A DNA stretch of 64,000 bases. Source: Vibrio algarum. GTDB lineage: Bacteria > Pseudomonadota > Gammaproteobacteria > Enterobacterales > Vibrionaceae. The stretch covers positions 186,001-250,000 of the forward strand of contig NZ_JAQLOI010000001.1 of NCBI RefSeq assembly GCF_028204155.1, in the 5' to 3' direction. Shown piece by piece: positions 44,510-53,798 of the stretch. Position 1 is the first letter of the stretch; the number at the start of each line of letters is the position of its first letter. Position numbers and translations under genes: made by a program. The notes beneath the pieces were generated by a model that saw only the letters and a list, made by a program, of their open reading frames with translations, was not told the origin of the DNA and ran no database searches.

Positions 44510-45640
44510 ACTTGTAAACAAACTCCACTTATTCATTAGTGATATCCGAATTCAACTGCGAATTGTGACAATCTCCAATATCAAACACTTTTTCTTGGTC
44601 GATAATTTATCCGCGACAAAGCGAACTCTATATCGCTGTCCGTTACTGTCGTTAGGACGGTTCTTTTCTTCACATATTGCCTTCGTATTCTCATTAGCCA
44701 TTAGCCATTAGCCTACGTTACAAAGAACTGTAAGAGTGAGCAAAGTACACTCTTACCTCTAATTCTTTTTGCTATGACTTCATGACCTGCAAACTTTCAT
44801 CCGTTATCTGCCGTGATGGTATGGACCTATTTTTTGTAAGGCATTAGTAGTTCAATTGTGGCTCTGGTTACATGAACCACTCCTTAGGTGGCACTTTCTT
44901 TACCACGTAAAATCGAGTCTTACACTCTAAAATGGTTATCATTGTACCTTTGCCATGCACATTTAGTACTGCGCCGATTTATCAGCTACCAAACAGTTCC
45001 TTACTGTCAACGATGCTTGCCCTATCTTCAATCAAAACAGCATTCTTTATCTCTGACGTTTTCTCTTTTTTTACTACTTGTGTTCTTGCCTTAAGTGGTG
45101 ATACAACCTATTGCCCAAGCGTTTATATTGAGAGAAAAATAAATAAATCCACTCATTATTGACTTCTGCTCCACTATCGTTTACTACATTGGAAACCTGC
45201 TTCAGACTCCATTCCGCTTCTAGAAAGCAGACAGAACCTACACTTTCCTGGGATATGCGGTATTTACGTACTAATCTGCGCTTTTTAATCAACAGCGTCT
45301 GAGCTTCGTTTGGGTAATAAATGCTGTCTTTATAGCCTTGCTTAAGCTACCGATATACTGTGGAGCGATGGTATTGCTTGTTTCTTGGACGAGAAAAACG
45401 TACTACTTTCTGCAGTTGGCCTCCTCTTCGACACCTTTCCATGAATGTAGCACTTATTCTCTGAGCTAGGGCGTAGAAGCCATGCTCACACACGATAAGG
45501 TTACTCAACTCCTTGCCCCGCAAGGACTCGTGAAAGGTAGTCGCAATTCCTATTTTCTGCTCACAGCTTTCTTTCTAAACCTTCTTCAAAGGTGTTCCCA
45601 TTGGCTAACATGTTGAGCGTAATATGGCAAACCACAACTC
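44510..45640 (-). pseudogene. Decayed IS30-family transposase
   Basis: Read on the minus strand, IS30 segments appear in order but in shifting frames with many stops: STVYR, YYPNEAQTLL, RKYRISQESVGSVCFLEAEW, QVSNVVNDSGAEVNNEWIYL, NRLYHHLRQ, then ASIVDSKELFG, HGKGTMITILECKTRFYVVK, ATIELLMPYKK, HTITADNG, KFAGHEVIAK and NENTKAICEEKN. These match the helix-turn-helix and DDE parts of IS30 transposases. No intact frame or clear terminal repeats remain. It is an old, dead insertion between the ops element and wzm. Confidence 0.75.
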
Positions 45641-45770
45641 AACTTTCTCAAGTCAATTCTCGCTGAATACGACATGTATCTTCATTCATGCTGACACCCA
45701 AACGCCAGTACATTTTAATCTCTATCAAGGCATGTACCTAAATGCTCTTGAGAAACCAGCTCAGCTCAGC

Positions 45771-45810
45771 TGGTCTGGTCTGGTCTGGTCTGGTCTGGTC
45801 TGGTCTGGTC
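45771..45810. repeat. (TGGTC)8 microsatellite
   Basis: Eight perfect tandem copies of TGGTC, preceded by CAGCTCAGC. It lies in the non-coding relic zone between the IS30 and rmlB relics. An open frame of 66 codons passes through it but has no recognisable product. Confidence 0.9.
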
Positions 45811-45879
45811 CCGAATGCTCATAGATTCCACTGGTTTATTCGTTTTCATCTTACTTAATCGAGGCAACCATCAAACATA

Positions 45880-46325
45880 CTCTAACTAGACGATCATTCA
45901 CGTTTTATAGACGGAATACGATCTTGGAGGTTTTTAGGATGTCTCTTTCATAAAAAGATCATCTACCCCTTCCAAATCACCATAAAACCCATCGGTCAAG
46001 ATATTATGAAAGCGAAATGAAGCTTATTGCTCAATATTCAACCCATTCCAGTGGTAACACGTCGCTTCTAAGACCGTATAGGTGCCAACAATATTAGTTT
46101 AACAAACGCGCCTGCTCCATCGATGGAACGCTCAACATGAGATTAGGTACTCGAGTACACAACAGCATTAGGTTGATAAGTAATAAAGACCTTTCCAGAT
46201 ATTTCGCCTTACAGATATCGACTTGTTCAAATGCATACCGTTCATTAGATTCAACACCGATTAAATACTCCAAATTATCTACATAAGTCAATTTAACCAT
46301 GTTGTTCACTTCATCTTTCATGGAT
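45880..46325 (-). pseudogene. rmlB: Decayed N-terminal half of rmlB
   Basis: It aligns collinearly with the functional rmlB at about 49480-49910. Shared blocks include GATATCGACTTGTTCAAATG, GTATAGGTGCCAACAATATT and ATCAACATGAGATT-like sequence. The frame 46321-46094 encodes RYAFEQVDICKAKYLER, against RYTFEQVDICDAKELER in RmlB. Stops and indels are many, the glycine-rich start is lost and the C-terminal half is missing. It follows the ops element, as a first gene of an ancestral locus would. Confidence 0.8.
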
Positions 46326-46482
46326 TCAGTTATATTATCGTATTATAGTCAAACTAATAAAACCACTGTCAACAGCCAAAAGAGTTTTCATTTATTTACT
46401 TAACTATTTCCGCTGTCAAACACAATCTATCAAACTGAAAAAACTTATTATTTTTAGCACTTTATCTATGGTTAAGAAAAAA

Positions 46483-46495
46483 CACGCTACCGCCC
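46483..46495 (-). promoter_or_regulatory. ops element (RfaH recruitment site)
   Basis: The minus strand reads GGGCGGTAGCGTG, a perfect match to the ops core GGCGGTAGCGT. Known function: ops pauses RNA polymerase and loads the antiterminator RfaH, allowing read-through of long polysaccharide operons. It points left, toward wzm/wzt and the 18 kb beyond, and lies 114 bp after the rmlC stop. Transcription from the rml operon or a local promoter could pass through it. Confidence 0.88.
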
Positions 46496-46608
46496 TTAGG
46501 TTTCACTCCTAATTGGCGATATATAGCTCAAATTTTAAGCACGTTATTCAGTAAAAAAATAGCGCGGCAAGGATATCATGAACTGGAAATAATATCCTTC
46601 ACTTATAA

Positions 46609-47163
46609 CTATAAGTGTGGTGTTTCTTTTAACACTAAACCTTCAGCATCTTTTGCTGCCATAAGTAACTCTTGGCCATCTAAGATTGGCCATTCAATCC
46701 CAATCTCCGGATCATTCCAAATAATTGTATGCTCAGCATTTGGGTTGTAATAATCCGTGCATTTATAGACAAACTCGGCTTCTTCAGATGTGGCGTAAAA
46801 GCCATGAGCGAACCCCTCTGGTACCCATAGTTGCCTTTTGTTCTCTTCAGATAGGTAAACGCCTACCCATTGACCAAAAGTAGGTGAGTTTTTACGAACG
46901 TCCACGGCAACATCAAAAACCTCTCCAGAAATGACACGCACCAATTTACCTTGTGTGTTTTCCGTTTGGTAATGCAAACCTCTTAAGGTGCCTTTGGCCG
47001 ACTTTGAATGGTTGTCTTGTACAAACTTTGCTTTGGTCACGAGTTGATTAAATCGGATCTCATTCCATGTTTCCATGAAAAAACCACGCTCATCACCATG
47101 TACGGTAGGCTCAATTATTTTTACATCTGGAATTTTTGTATCGATAACTTTCATAACGGTCAC
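46609..47163 (-). CDS. rmlC: dTDP-4-dehydrorhamnose 3,5-epimerase
   Basis: A 184-residue cupin with IIEPTVHGDERGFFMETWNE, the catalytic His in LRGLHYQ and the WVPEGFAHGF strand. Third step of dTDP-L-rhamnose synthesis. It is the last gene of rmlBADC and overlaps rmlD by 4 bp. Confidence 0.96.
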   Translation of the reverse strand: MTVMKVIDTKIPDVKIIEPTVHGDERGFFMETWNEIRFNQLVTKAKFVQDNHSKSAKGTLRGLHYQTENTQGKLVRVISGEVFDVAVDVRKNSPTFGQWVGVYLSEENKRQLWVPEGFAHGFYATSEEAEFVYKCTDYYNPNAEHTIIWNDPEIGIEWPILDGQELLMAAKDAEGLVLKETPHL

Positions 47164-48032
47164 TTATAAGCTTGAATATTGGTTAGTGCAGCTTGCCAAT
47201 CACTTGGTTTAATTTGAAATTGATTTTCTATTTTTTGGCAATCTAAACGTGAGTTTTCAGGTCGTTTAGCCGGGGTAGGGTAAGAAGATGTTGGAATAGA
47301 AGTCAATTGAGGGATCGTGTCTAAAATACCCTCCTTATGAGCCGTATTAAAGATGTATTCAGCGAACTCAAACCAGCTAACATGAGGCAACCCCGAGAAA
47401 TGGTAGACACCCCATTCAGGCTGCTTACCCGCTTCAATACTCTCTATCATTTTTACCAATGCATCTGAAATATCTTTCGCGTACGTAGGCCCACCAAATT
47501 GGTCACCAACAATACTTAGCGCATCGCGTGTTTCTGCCAACTTAAGCATCGTCTTAACAAAGTTATTCCCGTGCTCACCAAAAACCCACGCAGTGCGCAA
47601 TATTAGGTGGTTTTCACAGTTCTCAACTACCGCAGCTTCACCTGCTAATTTGCTTTCACCATAAACACATTGCGGATCGGTTTTATCACTCTCGGTATAG
47701 AGGCCACTCCCTTCACCACCAAAGACATAATCCGTTGAAATATGCAAAATCACCGCGCCGCAAGCCTGAGCAGCTTCGGCTAAAAATTTAGGCCCGTCTC
47801 TATTTACTTTAAAAGATAAATCAACCTCTTCTTCAGCTCGGTCAACAGCGGTGTGCGCAGCCGCATTGACGATATAATCGGGTTGAAAATCGAGGAAAAC
47901 ATTAAATACTGCCGCTTGATCTGTAATATCTAGATCCTGGTAATCGACAGCCAATATTTCTGCATTTTCTGCTAAGTTTTTCGTCAGGCATTTGCCCACC
48001 TGACCGTTACATCCAGTAATTAAAACCTTCAT
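47160..48032 (-). CDS. rmlD: dTDP-4-dehydrorhamnose reductase
   Basis: A 290-residue SDR: MKVLITGCNGQVGKCL at the start, ISTDYVFGGEGSGLYTE, catalytic YGESKLAGE and RTAWVFGEHG. It reduces the 4-keto group to give dTDP-L-rhamnose with NAD(P)H. It lies between rmlA (14-bp gap) and rmlC. Confidence 0.95.
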   Translation of the reverse strand: MKVLITGCNGQVGKCLTKNLAENAEILAVDYQDLDITDQAAVFNVFLDFQPDYIVNAAAHTAVDRAEEEVDLSFKVNRDGPKFLAEAAQACGAVILHISTDYVFGGEGSGLYTESDKTDPQCVYGESKLAGEAAVVENCENHLILRTAWVFGEHGNNFVKTMLKLAETRDALSIVGDQFGGPTYAKDISDALVKMIESIEAGKQPEWGVYHFSGLPHVSWFEFAEYIFNTAHKEGILDTIPQLTSIPTSSYPTPAKRPENSRLDCQKIENQFQIKPSDWQAALTNIQAYK

Positions 48033-48046
48033 GGTACTTTCCTGTA

Positions 48047-48910
48047 TTACTTAATGAGTGACATTAAATATTGTCCATAATCATTCTTGAGCATTGGCTT
48101 AGCCAGGTTTTCTATCTGCAAGTCACTCAACCAGCCATTACGCCATGCTATCTCTTCTAAGCACGCTACTTTTAGGCTTTGAACATGCTCAATGGTTTGT
48201 ACAAATGATGACGCTTCATGCAGGCTTTCATGCGTACCGGTATCTAACCAGGCAAATCCACGCCCAAGGAGCTCTACATTTAAAGACCCGTCATGAAGAT
48301 ACATCTCATTGATAGTCGTAATCTCAAGCTCACCCCGTTCTGATGGAATAACGTTTTTAGCAAAGTCCACCACACGGTTGTCATAGAAATAAAGCCCAGT
48401 AACGGCGTAGTTGGATTTAGGTTTAGTTGGTTTTTCTTCAATCGATATCGCTTTCATATCGTTATCAAATTCCACCACACCAAAACGTTCAGGGTCTTTC
48501 ACCTGATAACCAAACACGGTCGCACCGCTTTCTCGATTCGCTGCATTGATCAGCGTTTGGCTAAACCTATGCCCGTAGAAAATATTGTCACCTAGAACTA
48601 AGCAAACATTATCGTTGCCAATAAACTTTTCACCAATGATAAACGCTTGAGCCAAGCCATCTGGGCTTGGTTGAATGGCGTATTCTAAATTAATACCAAA
48701 ATCACTACCATCACCCAATAAACGCTTAAAGCTGTCGTTATCTTCAGGTGTGGTGATAATTAAAATATCTTTTATTCCTGCAAGCATTAAGGTCGAAAGG
48801 GGATAATAAATCATCGGCTTATCATAAACGGGTAGCAGTTGTTTAGAGACACCACGTGTTATCGGATAAAGGCGTGTACCCGAGCCCCCCGCTAAAATAA
48901 TTCCTTTCAT
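48047..48910 (-). CDS. rmlA: Glucose-1-phosphate thymidylyltransferase
   Basis: A 287-residue enzyme with the pyrophosphorylase loop MKGIILAGGSGTRLYPITRG, LVLGDNIFYGH, SIEEKPTKPKSNYAVTGLYF and AWLDTGTHESL. It makes dTDP-glucose, the first step to dTDP-rhamnose. It overlaps rmlB by 1 bp. Confidence 0.96.
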   Translation of the reverse strand: MKGIILAGGSGTRLYPITRGVSKQLLPVYDKPMIYYPLSTLMLAGIKDILIITTPEDNDSFKRLLGDGSDFGINLEYAIQPSPDGLAQAFIIGEKFIGNDNVCLVLGDNIFYGHRFSQTLINAANRESGATVFGYQVKDPERFGVVEFDNDMKAISIEEKPTKPKSNYAVTGLYFYDNRVVDFAKNVIPSERGELEITTINEMYLHDGSLNVELLGRGFAWLDTGTHESLHEASSFVQTIEHVQSLKVACLEEIAWRNGWLSDLQIENLAKPMLKNDYGQYLMSLIK

Positions 48911-49980
48911 TATTTATTCTCTCCAGAACCTAAACGCTCTAAGCTATAAGAACCATCTAGTACACGGCTCCACCAGGTTTTATTGTTTAAATACCACTCT
49001 ACCGTCTTGCGAATGCCAGATTCAAAGGTCTCTTCTGGCTTCCAACCAAGTTCACGCTCAATTTTTGATGCATCAATGGCGTATCGTACATCGTGTCCAG
49101 GGCGATCGGTTACATAAGTGATTAAGTCTTGATAGCTCTCAACACCTTCTGGTTTATTCGGTACCAGTTCTTCTAGCAATGAACAAATTGTTTTCACAAC
49201 ATCGATATTGGCTTTTTCATTATGGCCGCCAATGTTATAGGTTTCCCCAACAATGCCTTCCGTTACTACTTTATAGAGCGCGCGCGCATGGTCTTCAACA
49301 AAGAGCCAATCCCTTATCTGCATGCCATCACCGTACACTGGCAGTGCCTTACCATCTATCGCATTCAGAATGATCAGTGGGATTAATTTTTCAGGGAAGT
49401 GGTATGGGCCGTAATTATTTGAGCAATTAGTGACAATTGTTGGCAAGCCATAGGTACGCAACCATGCTCTAACTAGGTGATCACTTGAAGCTTTAGATGC
49501 CGAATACGGGCTTGAAGGCTCATAAGATGTTTCTTCCGTAAATAGATCATCTGTCCCTTCTAAATCACCATAAACCTCATCGGTAGAGATATGATGGAAG
49601 CGAAATGCTGTTTGTTGCTCAGCACTCAAACCATTCCAGTAAGAACGCGTCGCTTCTAATAACGTATAGGTGCCAACAATATTGGTTTCAATAAAGGCGG
49701 CAGGGCCGTCAATAGAGCGATCAACATGAGATTCCGCAGCCAAGTGCATGACAGCATCTGGCTGATGGGTAGAAAACACTCTTTCCAACTCTTTTGCATC
49801 ACAAATATCGACTTGTTCAAATGTATATCTGCTATTAGCATCTACTTCTAGTAGTGACTCTACGTTCCCTGCATACGTTAATTTATCTAAGTTAACTACT
49901 TCATCTTGCGTATTATTGATAATATGCCTAACTACAGCAGAACCAATAAATCCCGCGCCACCTGTTATTAAAATCTTCAT
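48910..49980 (-). CDS. rmlB: dTDP-glucose 4,6-dehydratase
   Basis: A 356-residue extended SDR: MKILITGGAGFIGSAVVRHI, HLAAESHVDRSI, the HISTDEVYGDL strand, catalytic YSASKASSDHLVRAW and NNYGPYHFPEKLIP. It forms dTDP-4-keto-6-deoxyglucose. It begins 9 bp after cysN, so the rhamnose genes read through from the sulfate-activation operon. A decayed second copy lies at 45880. Confidence 0.96.
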   Translation of the reverse strand: MKILITGGAGFIGSAVVRHIINNTQDEVVNLDKLTYAGNVESLLEVDANSRYTFEQVDICDAKELERVFSTHQPDAVMHLAAESHVDRSIDGPAAFIETNIVGTYTLLEATRSYWNGLSAEQQTAFRFHHISTDEVYGDLEGTDDLFTEETSYEPSSPYSASKASSDHLVRAWLRTYGLPTIVTNCSNNYGPYHFPEKLIPLIILNAIDGKALPVYGDGMQIRDWLFVEDHARALYKVVTEGIVGETYNIGGHNEKANIDVVKTICSLLEELVPNKPEGVESYQDLITYVTDRPGHDVRYAIDASKIERELGWKPEETFESGIRKTVEWYLNNKTWWSRVLDGSYSLERLGSGENK

Positions 49981-49989
49981 ATCTACCTG

Positions 49990-51399
49990 TTATATTTTTA
50001 AACAATCCCATTCAGGGTAGTTTTTACGAATAAATGCATTAAGTTCTATATCTACTTGGGAATATTCTCTTGTATGTTCCACGTTAGCATCGTCTGCTGA
50101 ATTAACCATACCTGCACCAACGGTTGCGTTAGATACCCTATCAATAATGATAAACGCACCGGTTTGAGGTAGGTCATCGTAGTTATCAACCGCAACTTTT
50201 TCTACTAAATCAATGGATGCTTGACCAATTTCATTTAGATTTAATGACACACTATTTTCAGCGTGCGTTTCTAACGAATTAACATCTATTTTATGATTTA
50301 TTACAGAAACTTTGCCACTACAAGACTTAGTGGAAAATTTGAAGATATAACCTTTTTGAGCAAGCAAAGGGTTATCGTCTAACCAAACTAAATGAGCATT
50401 TATTTTATTACTCATTATTGGCTCGTTGCCAGTGTGCACTATCATATCACCACGAGAAATATCAATTTCATCTTCTAAAGTAAGAGTAATTGATTGCCCT
50501 GGTTGAGCCCTTTGTAGTTCACCATCATAAGTATAGATAACTTTGACTTTAGAAGACTTTCCAGAAGGCAGTGCTGTTATATTATCGCCAACACTAATGT
50601 AGCCCGAAGAAAGCATCCCACAAAAGCCTCTAAAATCTAGATGAGGTCGGTTTACATATTGCACGGGGAAGCGCATATGTACTAAATTTTGATCTTTATT
50701 AACCTTCACCGTTTCAAGGAGCTTCATAAGAGTTGCTCCTGGGTACCAATCCATCTTCTCGCTTGGTGTAACTACGTTATCGCCCTTTAGCGCCGAGATC
50801 GGTACGAAACGGATATCCTCTATATTGAAAGATTTTGCCATTTCACGATAATCGGCTTTAATGTTTTGATATACGCCTTGATCGTACTCCATTAAGTCCA
50901 TTTTATTAATGGCCACAATAATGTGCTTAATGCCCAATAAGCTACAAATAAAACTGTGTCTTCTTGTTTGCGTCTGAATACCTCTACGGGCATCTACTAT
51001 TACGATAGCTAAATCACAAGTTGATGCGCCAGTCACCATGTTACGCGTATACTGCTCATGCCCTGGGGTGTCGGCAATAATAAATTTACGTTTCTCTGTC
51101 GAAAAATATCGATATGCCACATCAATAGTAATACCTTGCTCTCTCTCCGACTGCAAACCATCGACTAACAGCGCTAAATCAAACGCTTCATCTGTGGTAT
51201 TGAATTTTTGAGAATCCTTCTCTATCGCAGCCATTTGATCTTCATAAATTAACTTACTATCAAACAGCAAACGACCGATTAATGTTGATTTACCGTCGTC
51301 GACATTTCCGCAAGTAAGAAATCTTAATAAATCTTTGTTTTCATGAACCTTTAAGTAAGCTTCAATATCTTGTGCGATTAAATCGGAACTATGAGACAT
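49990..51399 (-). CDS. cysN: Sulfate adenylyltransferase large subunit (GTPase)
   Basis: A 469-residue elongation-factor-like GTPase with GNVDDGKSTLIGRLL, DTPGHEQYTRNM and INKMDL, followed by beta-barrel domains. With CysD it makes adenosine 5'-phosphosulfate, driven by GTP hydrolysis. The gene is intact and 17 bp after cysC. Confidence 0.96.
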   Translation of the reverse strand: MSHSSDLIAQDIEAYLKVHENKDLLRFLTCGNVDDGKSTLIGRLLFDSKLIYEDQMAAIEKDSQKFNTTDEAFDLALLVDGLQSEREQGITIDVAYRYFSTEKRKFIIADTPGHEQYTRNMVTGASTCDLAIVIVDARRGIQTQTRRHSFICSLLGIKHIIVAINKMDLMEYDQGVYQNIKADYREMAKSFNIEDIRFVPISALKGDNVVTPSEKMDWYPGATLMKLLETVKVNKDQNLVHMRFPVQYVNRPHLDFRGFCGMLSSGYISVGDNITALPSGKSSKVKVIYTYDGELQRAQPGQSITLTLEDEIDISRGDMIVHTGNEPIMSNKINAHLVWLDDNPLLAQKGYIFKFSTKSCSGKVSVINHKIDVNSLETHAENSVSLNLNEIGQASIDLVEKVAVDNYDDLPQTGAFIIIDRVSNATVGAGMVNSADDANVEHTREYSQVDIELNAFIRKNYPEWDCLKI

Positions 51400-51416
51400 C
51401 GTTTAATCATCCTTAA

Positions 51417-52037
51417 TTAAATGTATTTTCTATCAACAAGAACCGCTATTATCATTGCGGCACATTCTTCGATCGTTATTCCCAAGGTTTTTATATGAAT
51501 ATCAGGGTCTAAAGGTGGCTGATATTCAGAGCCTACACCGGTGAAATTTTTAATTTCACCGGCTCTTGCTTTTTTATATAAACCTTTAGGATCTCTTTGT
51601 TCACAGACCTCTATTGGTGTATCAATATAAACCTCTAAAAATTGCCCTTCTTCAAACAAATTTTTTACTTGTTCTCTGTCCGAGGCAAAAGGTGAAATAA
51701 AGGCAGTCAGAACAATCTGTCCAGAATCAACAAACAGTTTTGCCACTTCACCGATGCGGCGAATATTTTCTACTCTATCGTCATCACTAAAACCAAGATC
51801 TTTGTTTAGACCATGCCTTACATTGTCACCGTCAAGTAGATAGCTAAATTTTCTAAGGCTTAACAGTTTACTTTCTACTGCATTAGCGATTGTGGATTTC
51901 CCGGAACCACTTAGACCAGTAAACCACAAAAGGACAGGTTTTTGATTCTTCAGTTTCGCTCGTGCTTCATGGGTAACTACCGTATTATGCCATACGATAT
52001 TTTCAGTTATGGTGTCTTTCGTTTTTTTCTGTTTCAT
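51417..52037 (-). CDS. cysC: Adenylylsulfate kinase
   Basis: A 206-residue kinase with P-loop WFTGLSGSGKSTIANAVE, LLDGDNVRHGLNKDLGFS and AFISPFASDREQV. It phosphorylates APS to PAPS, needed for sulfate reduction and as the donor for sulfotransferases. It is between the SLC13 permease gene and cysN. Confidence 0.96.
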   Translation of the reverse strand: MKQKKTKDTITENIVWHNTVVTHEARAKLKNQKPVLLWFTGLSGSGKSTIANAVESKLLSLRKFSYLLDGDNVRHGLNKDLGFSDDDRVENIRRIGEVAKLFVDSGQIVLTAFISPFASDREQVKNLFEEGQFLEVYIDTPIEVCEQRDPKGLYKKARAGEIKNFTGVGSEYQPPLDPDIHIKTLGITIEECAAMIIAVLVDRKYI

Positions 52038-52064
52038 ATATTCTCTTTAGTTCTTCATTCGTAT

Positions 52065-53779
52065 TCAAAATGGAAAAACTATTGGTATAACGATTAACGC
52101 GGCTATTGTATATGCCAGTGAAACCTTCCAACCAGTCTTTATGAAATCCATCACCTTATATCCTCCCGCGCTCATCACCATAAGGTTAGTGTGATAGCCA
52201 AACGGGCTAATAAAGCACGCACTTGCCGCGTAAGCCACTCCCATAATAAATGGCAGACTGCTTACATTATAGATAGTTGACAACGAGAGTCCGATAGGAA
52301 GCATGATTGCCGCCGCCGCCGCATTGGTAATCGTCTCAGTTAGTATTACTGTAATGATAAAAAGAGTAATTAATGCAAAATACGGATTCTGAGAACCAAC
52401 TAATAAAAATATACCGTCTGACAGAAAATCTGCTAAACCAGATTGACTAAATGCTTGGGCAATAGATAGAGCACAACCCAAAATAAGCCACATTTCGAAA
52501 GGAAAGCGCCGTCTTATCGTTGCACCATCAAGAACATTACTCGCAACCATCACGATAAGATAGGCAACTATCGCTTCTAGCAAAGATATAGGAGTAAGTA
52601 TCGAAATTAAAATAGCAGCCAAAAAACCAAAAACCGCTAAATAGTTCGACTTAATATCTAGCGGTTCTTGCAATAATTTCCCTTTCAAAAAGAAAAATTT
52701 CGACTTAAATTCTGTCGTTTACTAAAGTCTTGACCTGTTGCTAATACCAGCTTATCACCAGCATAAATAGGTTGCTCACCTAATTTACCTGATAACCTAT
52801 GGCCCTGACGCTTAATAGCCACTACTGCCGCATCAAACCTAGACCGAAACTCTGTCTCTTTCAGAGTGCGCCCTATTAAAATAGATTCAGGGCTAACAAT
52901 GACTTCAACTAAGTTGCTAGAAAGAAGTTTACTGCTGTTAGCAAAAACCTCTACACCATCTAGGCCGTTAAGCTGTTTTACTTGACCAACATCGCCTGTA
53001 AAAATCAGTTTATCACCTTCTTGCAACACCATTGTTGGACTAACAGGAGAAAGCAACTCCTTACCTCTAACAATCTCGGCCAGAAACAAGCCATCTAATG
53101 CTCGTAATCGGTTCTGAATAACACTTTTTCCGATAAGCTTGCTATTTGCTAATACCTCTGCATCAATAAAATAGGAATCATGTGCATCTTCTACTAAAAC
53201 AACACGAGCCAAATGACGAGATGAAAACACGATCACCCCTCCAACAATCAAAAATAGTAACAACCCTACTGGTAAAAAGCTGAAAAAGGTAAGAGTAGGG
53301 AGCCCCTGCTCTACAACCAACGCATTAATAATTAAATTAGTTGATGTTCCTATTAGAGTTAACGTTCCACCAACAATAGCAAAATAAGAGAGAGGTATAA
53401 GTAAACGGGAAGCTGCGTGCTCTTGATTTTTTTGTATACCATTTATCATGGTTGCGACTACGGCTGTATTGTTTAGCAGTGCAGACGCTATTGCGGTTCC
53501 GAAGCCTAGGCGAAAAATAGTTTGGTTGTAACTCGGATGAAAAATATTGCTCGATATCCAGGTTAACAACTGTGTTTTTTCCAATGCTAACGAAGCCAAC
53601 ATTAATCCAATAAGCGTTAACACTGATGTATTAACAATATTTGCTAATACTTCTTGCTGTGAGACATGCCCAGTCAAATATAATACGGTAACAGAGCAAG
53701 TAAAAAGCAAAGAAGGCCGCACCTTAGAAAATATAAGCGCAGCCAAAAGAGTAATAATAACAATTGAAATAACAAGCAT
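52065..53779 (-). CDS. SLC13-family permease with TrkA-C domains, frameshifted near 52686-52697
   Basis: The first frame (53779-52685) has five or six helices, GTSTNLIINALVVEQG, then two soluble TrkA-C-like domains. The second (to 52065) adds the remaining helices with ETITNAAAAAIMLPIGLSLS and SPFGYHTNLMVMSAGGY. One extra base in either five-base T run (coding strand) joins them as RNFFFLKGKLL or RNFSFLKGKLL. The restored length is about 571 residues. Its position in a cysD-cysC-cysN operon makes sulfate uptake the likely role. Confidence 0.85.
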
Positions 53780-53798
53780 ATACTACGCCAAATTCAAA

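Noticed and set aside
45074..45292. 72-codon gene on the minus strand
   Set aside because: It is one surviving frame of the decayed IS30 transposase.
45624..45824. 66-codon open frame through the TGGTC microsatellite
   Set aside because: No start context, repetitive translation and location in relic DNA; not a gene.
46094..46321. 75-codon gene on the minus strand
   Set aside because: It is a surviving frame of the decayed rmlB fragment, not an independent gene.
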